From positions 1-19,209 of the forward strand of contig DFQX01000026.1 of the NCBI GenBank assembly GCA_002381155.1: a stretch of 19,209 nucleotides of DNA, read 5' to 3'. The position numbers were made by a program, and so were the translations under genes. Positions 7,844 through 14,699 of the stretch are shown here, piece after piece; the stretch's first letter is position 1, and every line of letters begins with the position of its first letter. Under the pieces are notes generated by a model. It searched no databases. It was not told the DNA's origin and saw only the letters and a program-made list of their open reading frames with translations. The stretch is from Flavobacteriaceae bacterium UBA3478. GTDB lineage: Bacteria; Bacteroidota; Bacteroidia; Flavobacteriales; Flavobacteriaceae.

Positions 7844-8575
7844 TTGAAACGCACACTCGCCATCGGAGATATTCACTCCGGAAAAAAGGGACTACAACAG
7901 GTACTAGATCGAGCAAATGTTACCGAACAAGACCATCTTATTTTTCTAGGAGATTATTTGGATGGATGGAGCGAAGCCCATCAGACCGTTGATTTTTTGT
8001 TGACCCTCAGAGATCGATATCATTGCACGTTCATTCGCGGTAACCACGATGATCTTTGTCTTAACTATTTAACTAGATCTGAGGCCCCTGAAAACTGGTT
8101 GCTTCATGGAGGAGCTGCTACAAAAAATAGTTACGATGCGATCGACCGAGTTCACAAGGAGCTTCATATCACCTTTTTACAAAACCTTGAAGATTATCGG
8201 TTAGATGAAAACAATCGCCTTTTTCTTCATGCTGGCTTTACCAATCTAAGAGGGGTTGAACAAGAGTACTTTTCTAAGATGTTTTACTGGGATCGAACGC
8301 TTTGGGAACTAGCAAAGGTGGTAGAGAAAACAGAAGACAAAGAACTACCCCCGAGATTAAAGCGTTATAGCGAGATATTTATTGGTCATACTCCGATATC
8401 GAAGGAGTCTTTTGTTTCGCCTCAGCGAGCTGCTAATGTTTGGAACATAGATACTGGAGCTGCCTTTAAGGGAGGGGTAACTGTACTAGACGTGGACACC
8501 AAAGAATTTTGGCAAAGTGATCCTTTGAATGAGCTGTATCAAGGAGAGCCAGGAAGAAACCTTGCCCCGAAATAA
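7844..8575 (+). CDS. PPP-type metallophosphatase (TTG start)
   Basis: A 243-residue calcineurin-like phosphoesterase of the serine/threonine phosphatase (PPP) type. The two-metal site motifs are in order: G-D-I-H-S (8-12), G-D-Y-L-D-G (36-41), R-G-N-H-D-D (65-70), L-H-A-G (128-131) and G-H-T-P (181-184). Small differences from the canonical PPP motifs are S for G after G-D-I-H and D for E in G-N-H-E. The length is normal for bacterial PPP enzymes such as PrpA/PrpB or ApaH-like proteins; whether it acts on phosphoproteins or on dinucleotides cannot be told. The start is TTG: the first strand of the fold (K-R-T-L-A-I-G-D) begins right there and there is no upstream ATG in frame. A perfect -7 box ends 15 bases upstream. 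A hairpin terminator follows the stop. Confidence 0.88.
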   Translation: MKRTLAIGDIHSGKKGLQQVLDRANVTEQDHLIFLGDYLDGWSEAHQTVDFLLTLRDRYHCTFIRGNHDDLCLNYLTRSEAPENWLLHGGAATKNSYDAIDRVHKELHITFLQNLEDYRLDENNRLFLHAGFTNLRGVEQEYFSKMFYWDRTLWELAKVVEKTEDKELPPRLKRYSEIFIGHTPISKESFVSPQRAANVWNIDTGAAFKGGVTVLDVDTKEFWQSDPLNELYQGEPGRNLAPK

Positions 8576-8600
8576 AAAAACCCCGCAGGACGCGGGGCTT
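8574..8600. terminator. Hairpin terminator, strongest on the minus strand
   Basis: The inverted repeat CCCCGC (8581-8586) and GCGGGG (8592-8597) encloses a five-base loop. Seven A residues (8574-8580) precede it, so on the minus strand the hairpin is followed by seven T, a good intrinsic terminator. On the plus strand only CTTT follows. It begins within the stop codon of the metallophosphatase and probably ends that transcript as well, but its better orientation is against the flanking genes, which are both on the plus strand. Confidence 0.75.
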
Positions 8601-8749
8601 TAGCCAGGTTTGTTTGGCATCGTGTGTACTAACAACAAAAACAAAAACTTAGAGTAACACGCATCCTAAAATTAAGAGGGAATCTTCAATTATCGGTCTG
8701 ATAAATCCTATAACAAGTGGAAATCGATGTATTCCAATAAGTAACCCCG
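8601..8749. other. Gene-free stretch with an imperfect inverted repeat
   Basis: This covers most of the largest gene-free gap (8576-8761). It holds an imperfect inverted repeat, 8616-8630 against 8653-8666, with a stem of about nine pairs and one bulge around an A-rich (plus strand) loop. On the minus strand a tiny open frame (8664 to 8629; M-R-V-T-L-S-F-C-F-C-C) sits in the loop and is followed by the terminator at 8574-8600. No tRNA or longer coding frame was seen. The function is unknown; it may be a leader-like or small RNA element, or chance. Confidence 0.35.
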
Positions 8750-8757
8750 TATTTTTG
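8750..8757 (+). promoter_or_regulatory. -7 promoter element for the 8762 gene
   Basis: TATTTTTG matches the Bacteroidota -7 box TAnnTTTG exactly and ends only four bases before the ATG at 8762. Transcription would start at or just before the start codon. No clear -33 TTG was found about 20 bases upstream. Confidence 0.55.
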
Positions 8758-8761
8758 CAGT

Positions 8762-9118
8762 ATGGCAAGAGATGAAAAACTAAAAGAGCGATTTGATGCA
8801 CTTGTTGTCAAACTATCTGATCAATTCTCTGATGGAGACCCTTTGGATATGGAAGGAATGATCTATTTAGTAGGTGTTCAAGAGTTAGGGAAATTACATC
8901 GCAAGTTCAAAAAGGATGAAAAAATTAACTTGATGCACATTGCAATTTGTCGTCTTTTAGAGCCTTATGGATATTACGAATTCTCTCATTTCGATGAGGA
9001 AGGTTGGCCTCATTATAAGGTGATCGACGAACTGCCCCATTTAAAGGCGGGGGAGCAATCCATCCTTATGAAAGAGGCATTAGTGAATTACTTTATCGAA
9101 AGAAATTATCTCGAATGA
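8762..9118 (+). CDS. Conserved Bacteroidota protein of unknown function
   Basis: A 118-residue, mainly helical, charged protein without signal peptide or membrane segment, so probably cytoplasmic. I recognise it only as a small conserved protein of Flavobacteriia: an N-terminal helix, the block Y-L-V-G-V-Q-E-L-G (about 36-44), a lysine-rich turn, the block L-M-H-I-A-I-C (about 62-68), Y-G-Y-Y-E (about 74-78), and an aromatic E-G-W-P-H (about 86-90). No function is known to me. The stop overlaps the start of the next gene as ATGA, so the two are translationally coupled. The promoter -7 box almost touches the ATG, suggesting a leaderless or nearly leaderless message. A downstream start at M30 or M33 is possible but would remove the first helix. 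Confidence 0.82.
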   Translation: MARDEKLKERFDALVVKLSDQFSDGDPLDMEGMIYLVGVQELGKLHRKFKKDEKINLMHIAICRLLEPYGYYEFSHFDEEGWPHYKVIDELPHLKAGEQSILMKEALVNYFIERNYLE

Positions 9119-9414
9119 ATTCTGAATATTACGCTGTAATTTTTACCTCAACCACCGGCGATGATTTAAGCGATTATCAGGAGTGGTCCGATAAAATGAT
9201 AGAACTAGCCAAGAGTATTCCAGGTTTTATCTCTGTTGAATCGGCGCGAAGCACTATCGGAATTACTGTTTCTTATTGGAAAGATCTTGAAAGCATTTCT
9301 AATTTTAAAAGACTTGCCGATCATCGTTATGCGCAACAGCGAGGACGTGATCAGTGGTATCGAAATTACAGGGTAAGGGTTTGCAGCGTAGAGAGAGATT
9401 ACTCTTTTCCCTAG
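9115..9414 (+). CDS. Antibiotic-biosynthesis-monooxygenase (ABM) fold protein
   Basis: A 99-residue protein of the dimeric alpha/beta-barrel (ABM) superfamily. The pattern Y-Y-A-V-I-F at the start, a helix with M-I-E-L-A, then P-G-F-I-S-V-E-S (about 41-48), I-T-V-S-Y-W (about 56-61), and a helix with H-R-Y-A-Q (about 74-78) followed by W-Y-R-N-Y is typical. Members include quinol and polyketide monooxygenases, heme-degrading enzymes and many uncharacterised proteins; the substrate here is unknown. It is coupled by an ATGA overlap to the unknown gene upstream. It converges on gpsA: the two TAG stops share a single CTAG (9411-9414). Confidence 0.85.
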   Translation: MNSEYYAVIFTSTTGDDLSDYQEWSDKMIELAKSIPGFISVESARSTIGITVSYWKDLESISNFKRLADHRYAQQRGRDQWYRNYRVRVCSVERDYSFP

Positions 9415-10412
9415 TTGAGTTTTTCTTTCAGTGATTCGAAAGTTTCTGTGGCCGAGGCACCCTTTTCTACTACTTTGTAAACAGCATCAATAATTGGTGT
9501 GCGAAGAGCCTTTTTCTGAGACTTTGCTATGAGATAAACAGGCCTTACTGCATAGGCACCTTCTGCAATCATCTTCTCTGCTTTAAAGGTTTCTTCTACC
9601 GTCATGCCTTGTCCCAGGCGATGGCCAAAACGTTTATTTCTACTATGATCGGAGTAGGCGGTGACCAAAAGGTCTCCGAGATAAGTAGATTGATTGATGT
9701 TACGCTTCATCTTGTAAATACGGCCTAAATAGCGTTTCATTTCTCTAATGGCATTAGAAATCAAAACACTTTGAAAATTATCTCCATATCCTAAACCTGA
9801 TGCGATTCCTGCGGCAATGGCGTACACATTTTTTAATACTGCAGCATACTCGGTGCCGATAATATCATTTCCGGTAGAGACTCTGATATACGCGTTTGAT
9901 AGGGTATCCTTCATTTGATCGCCTTTTAGAATATCCACAGCAGATACCGTAAGGTAGGAGTGTCTCTCGAGTGCGATTTCTTCGGCGTGACAGGGGCCTG
10001 AGATTACCCCAAAATCTTTCAATTCTATGGCTCCGTATTCAGTTAGGTAATCACCAATAATTTGACCGGTTTCAGGAACCATTCCTTTGACCGCTGAAAA
10101 GATGGTTTTGCCCTTGAGCAAATCCAAAGATGGATGTAGGCTTTGGTGTATAAATGCAGAGGGTATAGCGATAACCACCGTAGATGATGCAGCTATTGCT
10201 TCCTCGATATTGCTTGTGGCATGGACCAGGTTCGTATTGAGTTGAACGCTGCTGAGGTAATGAGGGTTTTGTCCGACCGTATTAATGGCCTTTACTCCGT
10301 CATCTTCTTTAATGTACCAGGTGACAGTAACCTCGTTATCATTAAATATTTTGACTAGTGCAGTTCCAAAACTCCCACCCCCTAAAACCGTTAGGGACTG
10401 GTGCTTAAACAT
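9411..10412 (-). CDS. gpsA: Glycerol-3-phosphate dehydrogenase [NAD(P)+]
   Basis: A 333-residue cytoplasmic enzyme that reduces dihydroxyacetone phosphate to sn-glycerol 3-phosphate, the backbone for phospholipids. The N-terminal Rossmann motif is G-G-G-S-F-G-T-A (11-18). Conserved lysines are K109 (S-A-V-K-G) and the catalytic K194 (L-K-N-V-Y-A-I-A-A-G). The block S-G-P (138-140) followed by A-E-E-I and the later G-L-G-Y-G-D-N (206-212) are diagnostic of GpsA. Length is standard. It begins 2 bases after the cytochrome c gene, so it probably shares that transcript. At its 3' end it is interlocked with the convergent ABM gene and no terminator hairpin is visible. Confidence 0.96.
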   Translation of the reverse strand: MFKHQSLTVLGGGSFGTALVKIFNDNEVTVTWYIKEDDGVKAINTVGQNPHYLSSVQLNTNLVHATSNIEEAIAASSTVVIAIPSAFIHQSLHPSLDLLKGKTIFSAVKGMVPETGQIIGDYLTEYGAIELKDFGVISGPCHAEEIALERHSYLTVSAVDILKGDQMKDTLSNAYIRVSTGNDIIGTEYAAVLKNVYAIAAGIASGLGYGDNFQSVLISNAIREMKRYLGRIYKMKRNINQSTYLGDLLVTAYSDHSRNKRFGHRLGQGMTVEETFKAEKMIAEGAYAVRPVYLIAKSQKKALRTPIIDAVYKVVEKGASATETFESLKEKLN

Positions 10413-10414
10413 AA

Positions 10415-10894
10415 CTATAGGGTTCGAAGATACTCTGCTACTGCTTTTGCTTCGTCTTCAGATAGATTCTGATTGATCATTAGAGCGTTATTGTACTCTT
10501 TCAGAAGGGCCTTGGCAATTGGATCTTTCTTTAGCATCTCATTAGTATTAAGCAATAGGTTTAATACCCACTCAGGGCTGCGACGATCGTAAACGCCTTT
10601 TAACGCAGGACCAATCATTCTGCGGTCTACAAGGTGACATGCAGTACATTTACCGGCGTAAATACTTTTTCCTTTTTCAGCTAGATCTGTATCGATTGCT
10701 GCGCTAAACTCGTAAGAAGTAATAGGGCCTAATCCTATGTTAGAAAGGTCTACGGGTACTTCAGAAGAAGTCGCTTCTGCTTTTGCCACTTCCTTTTTAC
10801 GAGTTACCTCGAAACCTTTGTTTTCCTTTTTAGGACTCTCACCGCAGCTCGCAATGATTATGGCAAGACCAACGAATAGTATTGATTTACGCAT
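10415..10894 (-). CDS. Lipoprotein cytochrome c, single heme
   Basis: A 159-residue class I cytochrome c. The N-terminus is a lipoprotein signal with lipobox I-A-S-C and lipidated C17, so the protein is expected to be anchored to a membrane and exposed to the periplasm or surface. A charged linker (about 18-60) leads to the cytochrome domain with heme-binding C-T-A-C-H (83-87), the conserved I-G-P-A (94-97), and M139 as the probable sixth ligand. The partner redox enzyme is unknown. The frame is open for 15 codons upstream to an ATG at 10939, but the ATG at 10894 gives a proper signal peptide and follows a promoter-like sequence. gpsA begins 2 bases after its stop. Confidence 0.9.
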   Translation of the reverse strand: MRKSILFVGLAIIIASCGESPKKENKGFEVTRKKEVAKAEATSSEVPVDLSNIGLGPITSYEFSAAIDTDLAEKGKSIYAGKCTACHLVDRRMIGPALKGVYDRRSPEWVLNLLLNTNEMLKKDPIAKALLKEYNNALMINQNLSEDEAKAVAEYLRTL

Positions 10895-10908
10895 GCTAAA
10901 ATTTTTGA

Positions 10909-10939
10909 TAAATGTAGCCCGGACATTCATCTTAGGCAA
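10909..10939 (-). promoter_or_regulatory. Promoter for cytochrome c-gpsA
   Basis: On the minus strand TTG (10939-10937) and TACATTTA (10916-10909; seven of eight bases match TAnnTTTG, counting the free positions) are separated by 20 bases, close to the usual Bacteroidota -33/-7 spacing. The -7 box ends 14 bases before the ATG at 10894. It supports that start and suggests the cytochrome is not transcribed only from upstream genes. Confidence 0.5.
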
Positions 10940-11920
10940 CTATTTACTCTGTTTATAATGATTTAATCGCTGTTGTTGCATTTCTAACGCCTGTTCAAAT
11001 TCGTCATCTAGTCGCTTAATCAGTTCTTCAGTGCTCGGACAATCGTGAATAGCACTTACCCCATGACCTGCAGACCAAATGGTTTTCCAAGCCTTGGCTT
11101 CTGAATTCATATCTACCCCAGGATCTAATTTTGCAGTTCGAGCGTAATCCTCAGGGCCTATCCCGGCAGCGTTTAAGCTTGCCTCCATAAAGTTGGCAGG
11201 GATTCCCGAAACAGATGAAGTGTGTACAATATCGCTAGAGGTGCTTTCGATGACCATCTTCTTATATTCCTCTTGGGCTTTACTTTCCTTGGTATTGATA
11301 AATCGAGTTCCCATATAAGCCATGTCTGCCCCCATTTGTAGAACTGTAGCGATATCCTGACCGGTTGAGATAGACCCTGCAACAACAATGGTTTTGTCAA
11401 AAACCTTTCTCACGTCTTTTATGAGTGCCATTGGGTTAATCGTGCCTGAGTGTCCTCCTGCTCCTGCAGATACAAGAATAAGGCCATCAACTCCAGCTTC
11501 AGCAGCCTTTTCAGCATGACGTTTTTTAACGATATCGTGAAAGACTAAACCTCCATAAGAATGAATGGTATCTACCAATAGTGAAATAGCCCCAAGCGAG
11601 GTAATTACTAACGGAACCTGATGTTTTACACATAGTTTTACATCCTCTTCAAGACGTGTATTGGTTGGGTGAACAATCAGATTTACTCCAAAAGGTGCAG
11701 CCTTTTTACCGTTAGCCTGTTCAAACACATTTAGAGCAGTCTTTATATGAACCAGCCACTCTTCAAATCCTTCGCTAGTTCTTTGGTTTAATGCAGGAAA
11801 TGTACCAACTACACCGTTTTTGCAACATTCGATGACCAATTCAGGTCCTGATACAAGAAACATAGGAGCCGCAATAGCGGGTAAACTGGTTTGATTGAGT
11901 GGAGCAGGTAGGGGTTTCAT
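10940..11920 (-). CDS. Nitronate monooxygenase / 2-nitropropane dioxygenase family
   Basis: A 326-residue FMN-dependent TIM-barrel enzyme of the nitronate monooxygenase family, which oxidises alkyl nitronates such as propionate 3-nitronate. Family marks are A-A-P-M-F-L-V-S-G (17-25), S-A-G-A-G-G-H-S-G (151-159), the phosphate-binding A-G-S-I-S-T-G (181-187), and G-T-R-F (204-207). The relative FabK (flavin enoyl-ACP reductase) shares the fold, but S-A-G-A-G-G-H-S-G and the general pattern fit the nitronate group better. It follows the EamA transporter by 20 bases and is probably in one unit with it and the ArsC-like gene. Its real substrate is unknown, and detoxification is only a guess. Confidence 0.88.
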   Translation of the reverse strand: MKPLPAPLNQTSLPAIAAPMFLVSGPELVIECCKNGVVGTFPALNQRTSEGFEEWLVHIKTALNVFEQANGKKAAPFGVNLIVHPTNTRLEEDVKLCVKHQVPLVITSLGAISLLVDTIHSYGGLVFHDIVKKRHAEKAAEAGVDGLILVSAGAGGHSGTINPMALIKDVRKVFDKTIVVAGSISTGQDIATVLQMGADMAYMGTRFINTKESKAQEEYKKMVIESTSSDIVHTSSVSGIPANFMEASLNAAGIGPEDYARTAKLDPGVDMNSEAKAWKTIWSAGHGVSAIHDCPSTEELIKRLDDEFEQALEMQQQRLNHYKQSK

Positions 11921-11940
11921 AGCGTTTAATTTTCTTAAAG

Positions 11941-12852
11941 CTACGAAACTTCTTTCTTCTCTGAAGGCATTCGAACGCGCTTACTTGCTAAGTATACCCC
12001 TCCAATGACAAGGTTGGCCGCGACAATTTTAGTTAGTGTGAATTGATCCTTTCCTGCGAGCACCGCAAATAGAATACCCATCACCGGTTGAACATAGGTA
12101 AACACTCCGATGGTCGAAGCTTTTAATTCGGTCATGGCAAAGGCATTAAATAAGTAGGTCAAAAAGGTAACTCCGACAACAACAAAGGCAATAGTCGCAA
12201 ATGACCAGCTGGGTAGTGTTGACCATTGAATGTCCAGAAAATCACCAATGGTTATGGGAAAATTGATAATTAGAGAGAAGGTAAATAACCATTTTAGCAG
12301 CGTAAATGGATGGTATTTTTGAACTAAAGATCGGGTCAATACTAGATAAGCACCATAGGAAAGCGCGTTGACAATAAAAAGGGTGTTTCCCAAGCGAATA
12401 TTTGGTGCGTCTGAGCGTAATTCGTTACCGAAAACGACGAGTCCAAGTGCTCCTACAAGCCCAAGTGCAATCCCAAACGTCTTGTTTTTCGTAATCGGTT
12501 CTTTGAGAAGAATGGCAGATAGTACTAGGGTGCAAATCGGGGTGATCGTGACGAGTACTGCACTGTTAATCGGAGTAGAAAGTTCAAGCCCTTTAAAAAA
12601 GGAGAGCATATTAATACTTGCCCCAAATAAACTGGCCAACATAATCTTTGGCCAATCTTTCTTTTCAATGGGATCTGATTTTCTGAATAAAGAAAGGCCC
12701 CAAAAAAGAATAAAGGCCCCCACTACTCGCAGGAATATAAACCCGAATGGCTTGATGTACATTGGCATTAAGCCTTTCGCTATCGTGTGGTTTAACGCAT
12801 AAATTGATGTGGCTCCGAAAGCCGCTAAAAAGGCGAGTACTCTTTTGTTCAT
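11941..12852 (-). CDS. EamA/DMT-family transporter
   Basis: A 303-residue integral membrane protein of the drug/metabolite transporter superfamily, with about ten hydrophobic segments arranged as two EamA repeats (about 5-140 and 150-293). The first repeat starts with A-L-N-H-T-I-A-K-G and has the conserved proline/arginine element near I-K-P-F-G-F-I-F-L-R (33-42). The second ends with Q-P-V-M-G-I-L-F-A near residues 256-264. Members export amino acids or other small metabolites, or import nucleotides and sugars; specificity cannot be predicted. Translation is coupled to the ArsC-like gene by an ATGA overlap. Confidence 0.9.
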   Translation of the reverse strand: MNKRVLAFLAAFGATSIYALNHTIAKGLMPMYIKPFGFIFLRVVGAFILFWGLSLFRKSDPIEKKDWPKIMLASLFGASINMLSFFKGLELSTPINSAVLVTITPICTLVLSAILLKEPITKNKTFGIALGLVGALGLVVFGNELRSDAPNIRLGNTLFIVNALSYGAYLVLTRSLVQKYHPFTLLKWLFTFSLIINFPITIGDFLDIQWSTLPSWSFATIAFVVVGVTFLTYLFNAFAMTELKASTIGVFTYVQPVMGILFAVLAGKDQFTLTKIVAANLVIGGVYLASKRVRMPSEKKEVS

Positions 12853-13202
12853 TGACTAAGTGCAGTCTTAGCTGCTTCTAAAGTGGCCTTGGCATGTCCT
12901 GCAAATACATTCGTATCTGTAAGAACCACTGGTCTTTTAAGAAAGGTATAGCGCTCAAGAATTAGTGAGCGGTAATCTTGTTCAGTAAGTGATTGCTCGG
13001 CGAGTCCTCTTTTCTTGTAGAGTTGTGCACGTCTGCTAAATAAAGCTTCGTAACTACCAGCGAATTCAGCCATCTTATCGAGAGCGTCTGGGGTTATACC
13101 TTGAGATTTGATCTCAATGACTTCAACTTCTGGTCCAGGATTCAAAAAGGCTAACGCTTTTTTACAAGTTTGACAGGTCGCTAAATGGTAGATTTGTTTC
13201 AT
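12849..13202 (-). CDS. ArsC/Spx-family thioredoxin-fold protein
   Basis: A 117-residue protein of the ArsC/Spx/YffB family. It starts with the fold's first strand and C10-Q-T-C13 (C-x-x-C). Conserved arginines include R57/R58 (L-F-S-R-R) and R90 (L-K-R-P-V-V). The C-terminal half has the family pattern L-F-S-R-R and L-K-R-P-V. Members are arsenate reductases, redox-sensing RNA-polymerase regulators (Spx) or thiol proteins of unknown role. No arsenic-resistance genes are nearby, so arsenate reduction should not be assumed. The frame extends 62 codons upstream, but the ATG at 13202 matches the family start and lies 15 bases after a perfect -7 box. It is the first gene of a unit with the EamA transporter and nitronate monooxygenase. 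Confidence 0.88.
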   Translation of the reverse strand: MKQIYHLATCQTCKKALAFLNPGPEVEVIEIKSQGITPDALDKMAEFAGSYEALFSRRAQLYKKRGLAEQSLTEQDYRSLILERYTFLKRPVVLTDTNVFAGHAKATLEAAKTALSQ

Positions 13203-13217
13203 GTTCTGAATTTGTTG

Positions 13218-13225
13218 CAAAAGTA
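13218..13225 (-). promoter_or_regulatory. -7 promoter element for the arsC-like operon
   Basis: On the minus strand TACTTTTG is an exact match to TAnnTTTG, ending 15 bases before the chosen ATG at 13202. It lies inside the longer alternative frame, which argues against the start at 13388. The -33 element is not clear. Confidence 0.55.
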
Positions 13226-13277
13226 AGGAAGATGTTAGATACCCGTGCTTCGCACTCATTTTAAGAATTTGATAATT

Positions 13278-13313
13278 TTTGGCGGTTTCAAAAATGGAAA
13301 TAGCATAATTTTG
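13278..13313 (+). promoter_or_regulatory. Promoter for gdhA
   Basis: TTTG (13278-13281) and TAATTTTG (13306-13313), the latter an exact match to the Bacteroidota -7 box, with 24 bases between them, slightly longer than usual. A leader of about 35 bases would precede the ATG at 13354. Confidence 0.55.
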
Positions 13314-13353
13314 CGCATATATTTTTAATTCACTAATAATGCATAAAGACAAC

Positions 13354-14694
13354 ATGGCCACTATCGAGACTTTTATGAACGAAGTCAAGACCAGAAATGG
13401 ACACGAATCAGAATTTATTCAAGCGGTTCAAGAAGTTGCCGAAACAGTAATTCCTTACATTGTGCAACACGATATCTACCATGGAAAAAACATCCTTCTA
13501 AGAATGGTAGAGCCTGAACGACTGATTTCTTTCAGAGTAGCTTGGGTAGATGATACGGGAGAAATTCATGTGAATAGAGGCTATCGTATTCAGATGAATT
13601 CAGCGATTGGCCCATACAAGGGAGGTCTTCGTTTTCACCCCACCGTAAATGCTAGTGTTTTAAAGTTTCTTGCCTTTGAACAAGTCTTCAAGAATAGCTT
13701 AACTACGCTTCCAATGGGTGGAGCAAAAGGGGGTTCAGATTTCGATCCTAAAGGAAAGTCTGACGATGAGATTATGAGATTCTGTCATGCGTTTATGACA
13801 GAGCTTTGTCGTCATATTGGGCCAAACACCGATGTGCCTGCCGGAGATATCGGAGTAGGAGCCAGAGAGATCGGATTTTTATTTGGAGCTTACAAAAAAA
13901 TTAGAAATGAGTTTACTGGGGTGCTTACCGGTAAAGGATTGAGTTGGGGAGGTTCTCAGATTCGACCTGAGGCTACTGGTTACGGAACGGTATATTTCGC
14001 TCAAAGTATGTTGGAGACTCGAGGAGACTCAGTAAATGGTAAATCTTTCGTTATCTCGGGTTCTGGAAACGTTGCACAATTTGCGGCAGAGAAGGTTCTT
14101 CAATTAGGCGGAAAGGTGCTCACCCTATCTGACTCTGGAGGGTACATTTATGACCCAGACGGTATTGACTCTGAGAAACTAGAGTTTGTAAAAGATCTTA
14201 AAAATGTGAAGAGAGGTCGAATAATGACTTATGTAAAGCACTATCCTAACGCCTCTTACCACGAAGGCAAACGCCCTTGGGAGGTTCCTTGTGAAATTGC
14301 ACTCCCTTGCGCTACTCAGAACGAGTTAGATGGTGCCGCTGCTGAGTTACTGGTGAAAAATGGATTGATTGCTGTTTCAGAAGGAGCAAATATGCCTTCT
14401 ACTCCAGAGGCGATTCACCACTTCCAGAATCATAAGATTTTATTTGCTCCCGGTAAGGCATCCAATGCAGGAGGAGTTGCAACTTCAGGTCTTGAAATGT
14501 CGCAGAACTCATTGCGTATAAGTTGGACGCGTGAGGAGGTCGACAACCGCTTGAAGCAAATTATGAAAGACATCCATGATGCCTGTACTACCTATGGCAT
14601 GGAAGAAGATGGATATTGTAATTATGTGAAAGGTGCGAACATTGCCGGATTTGTGAAGGTTGCTGACGCCATGCTTGCCCAAGGAATTATTTAA
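13354..14694 (+). CDS. gdhA: Glutamate dehydrogenase, NADP-type, hexameric
   Basis: A 446-residue glutamate dehydrogenase that interconverts 2-oxoglutarate plus ammonium and glutamate in the cytoplasm, linking carbon and nitrogen metabolism. Visible motifs include P-Y-K89-G-G-L-R-F-H-P, the catalytic L-P-M-G-G-A-K125-G-G-S, N-T-D-V-P-A-G-D-I-G-V-G, and the Rossmann glycine motif in S-G-S-G-N-V-A-Q-F-A. Length and motifs match the about 447-residue NADP-dependent hexamer of the E. coli type; cofactor choice is inferred from the family. An ATG 15 bases upstream (13339) is in frame, but 13354 gives the usual length and follows an A-rich AAAGACAAC as expected for Bacteroidota. recO starts 5 bases after the stop. 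Confidence 0.96.
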   Translation: MATIETFMNEVKTRNGHESEFIQAVQEVAETVIPYIVQHDIYHGKNILLRMVEPERLISFRVAWVDDTGEIHVNRGYRIQMNSAIGPYKGGLRFHPTVNASVLKFLAFEQVFKNSLTTLPMGGAKGGSDFDPKGKSDDEIMRFCHAFMTELCRHIGPNTDVPAGDIGVGAREIGFLFGAYKKIRNEFTGVLTGKGLSWGGSQIRPEATGYGTVYFAQSMLETRGDSVNGKSFVISGSGNVAQFAAEKVLQLGGKVLTLSDSGGYIYDPDGIDSEKLEFVKDLKNVKRGRIMTYVKHYPNASYHEGKRPWEVPCEIALPCATQNELDGAAAELLVKNGLIAVSEGANMPSTPEAIHHFQNHKILFAPGKASNAGGVATSGLEMSQNSLRISWTREEVDNRLKQIMKDIHDACTTYGMEEDGYCNYVKGANIAGFVKVADAMLAQGII

Positions 14695-14699
14695 TTAAT

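Noticed and set aside
7794..7916. 41-codon N-terminal extension of the sugar kinase from an ATG at 7916
   Set aside because: It has no family similarity, would overlap the divergent metallophosphatase gene, and PfkB proteins begin at the strand starting at 7793.
8601..8749. tRNA gene or riboswitch in the gene-free gap
   Set aside because: I found no cloverleaf, T-loop sequence or known riboswitch core; only a modest hairpin is present.
10895..10939. Longer start for cytochrome c at 10939
   Set aside because: It would bury the lipoprotein signal 15 residues in and contains a promoter-like sequence; the ATG at 10894 gives a standard lipobox signal.
12368..12802. 144-codon open frame on the plus strand opposite the EamA transporter
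   Set aside because: It is the antisense of a clear membrane protein gene, has no recognisable domain, no promoter, and a composition typical of a shadow frame.
12849..13202. Arsenic resistance locus
   Set aside because: The ArsC-like protein has no ArsR, ArsB or Acr3 neighbour; the family includes Spx-type regulators and unknowns.
13203..13388. 62-codon N-terminal extension of the ArsC-like protein
   Set aside because: It contains an exact -7 promoter box, overlaps the gdhA start on the other strand, and the thioredoxin-like fold begins at the ATG at 13202.
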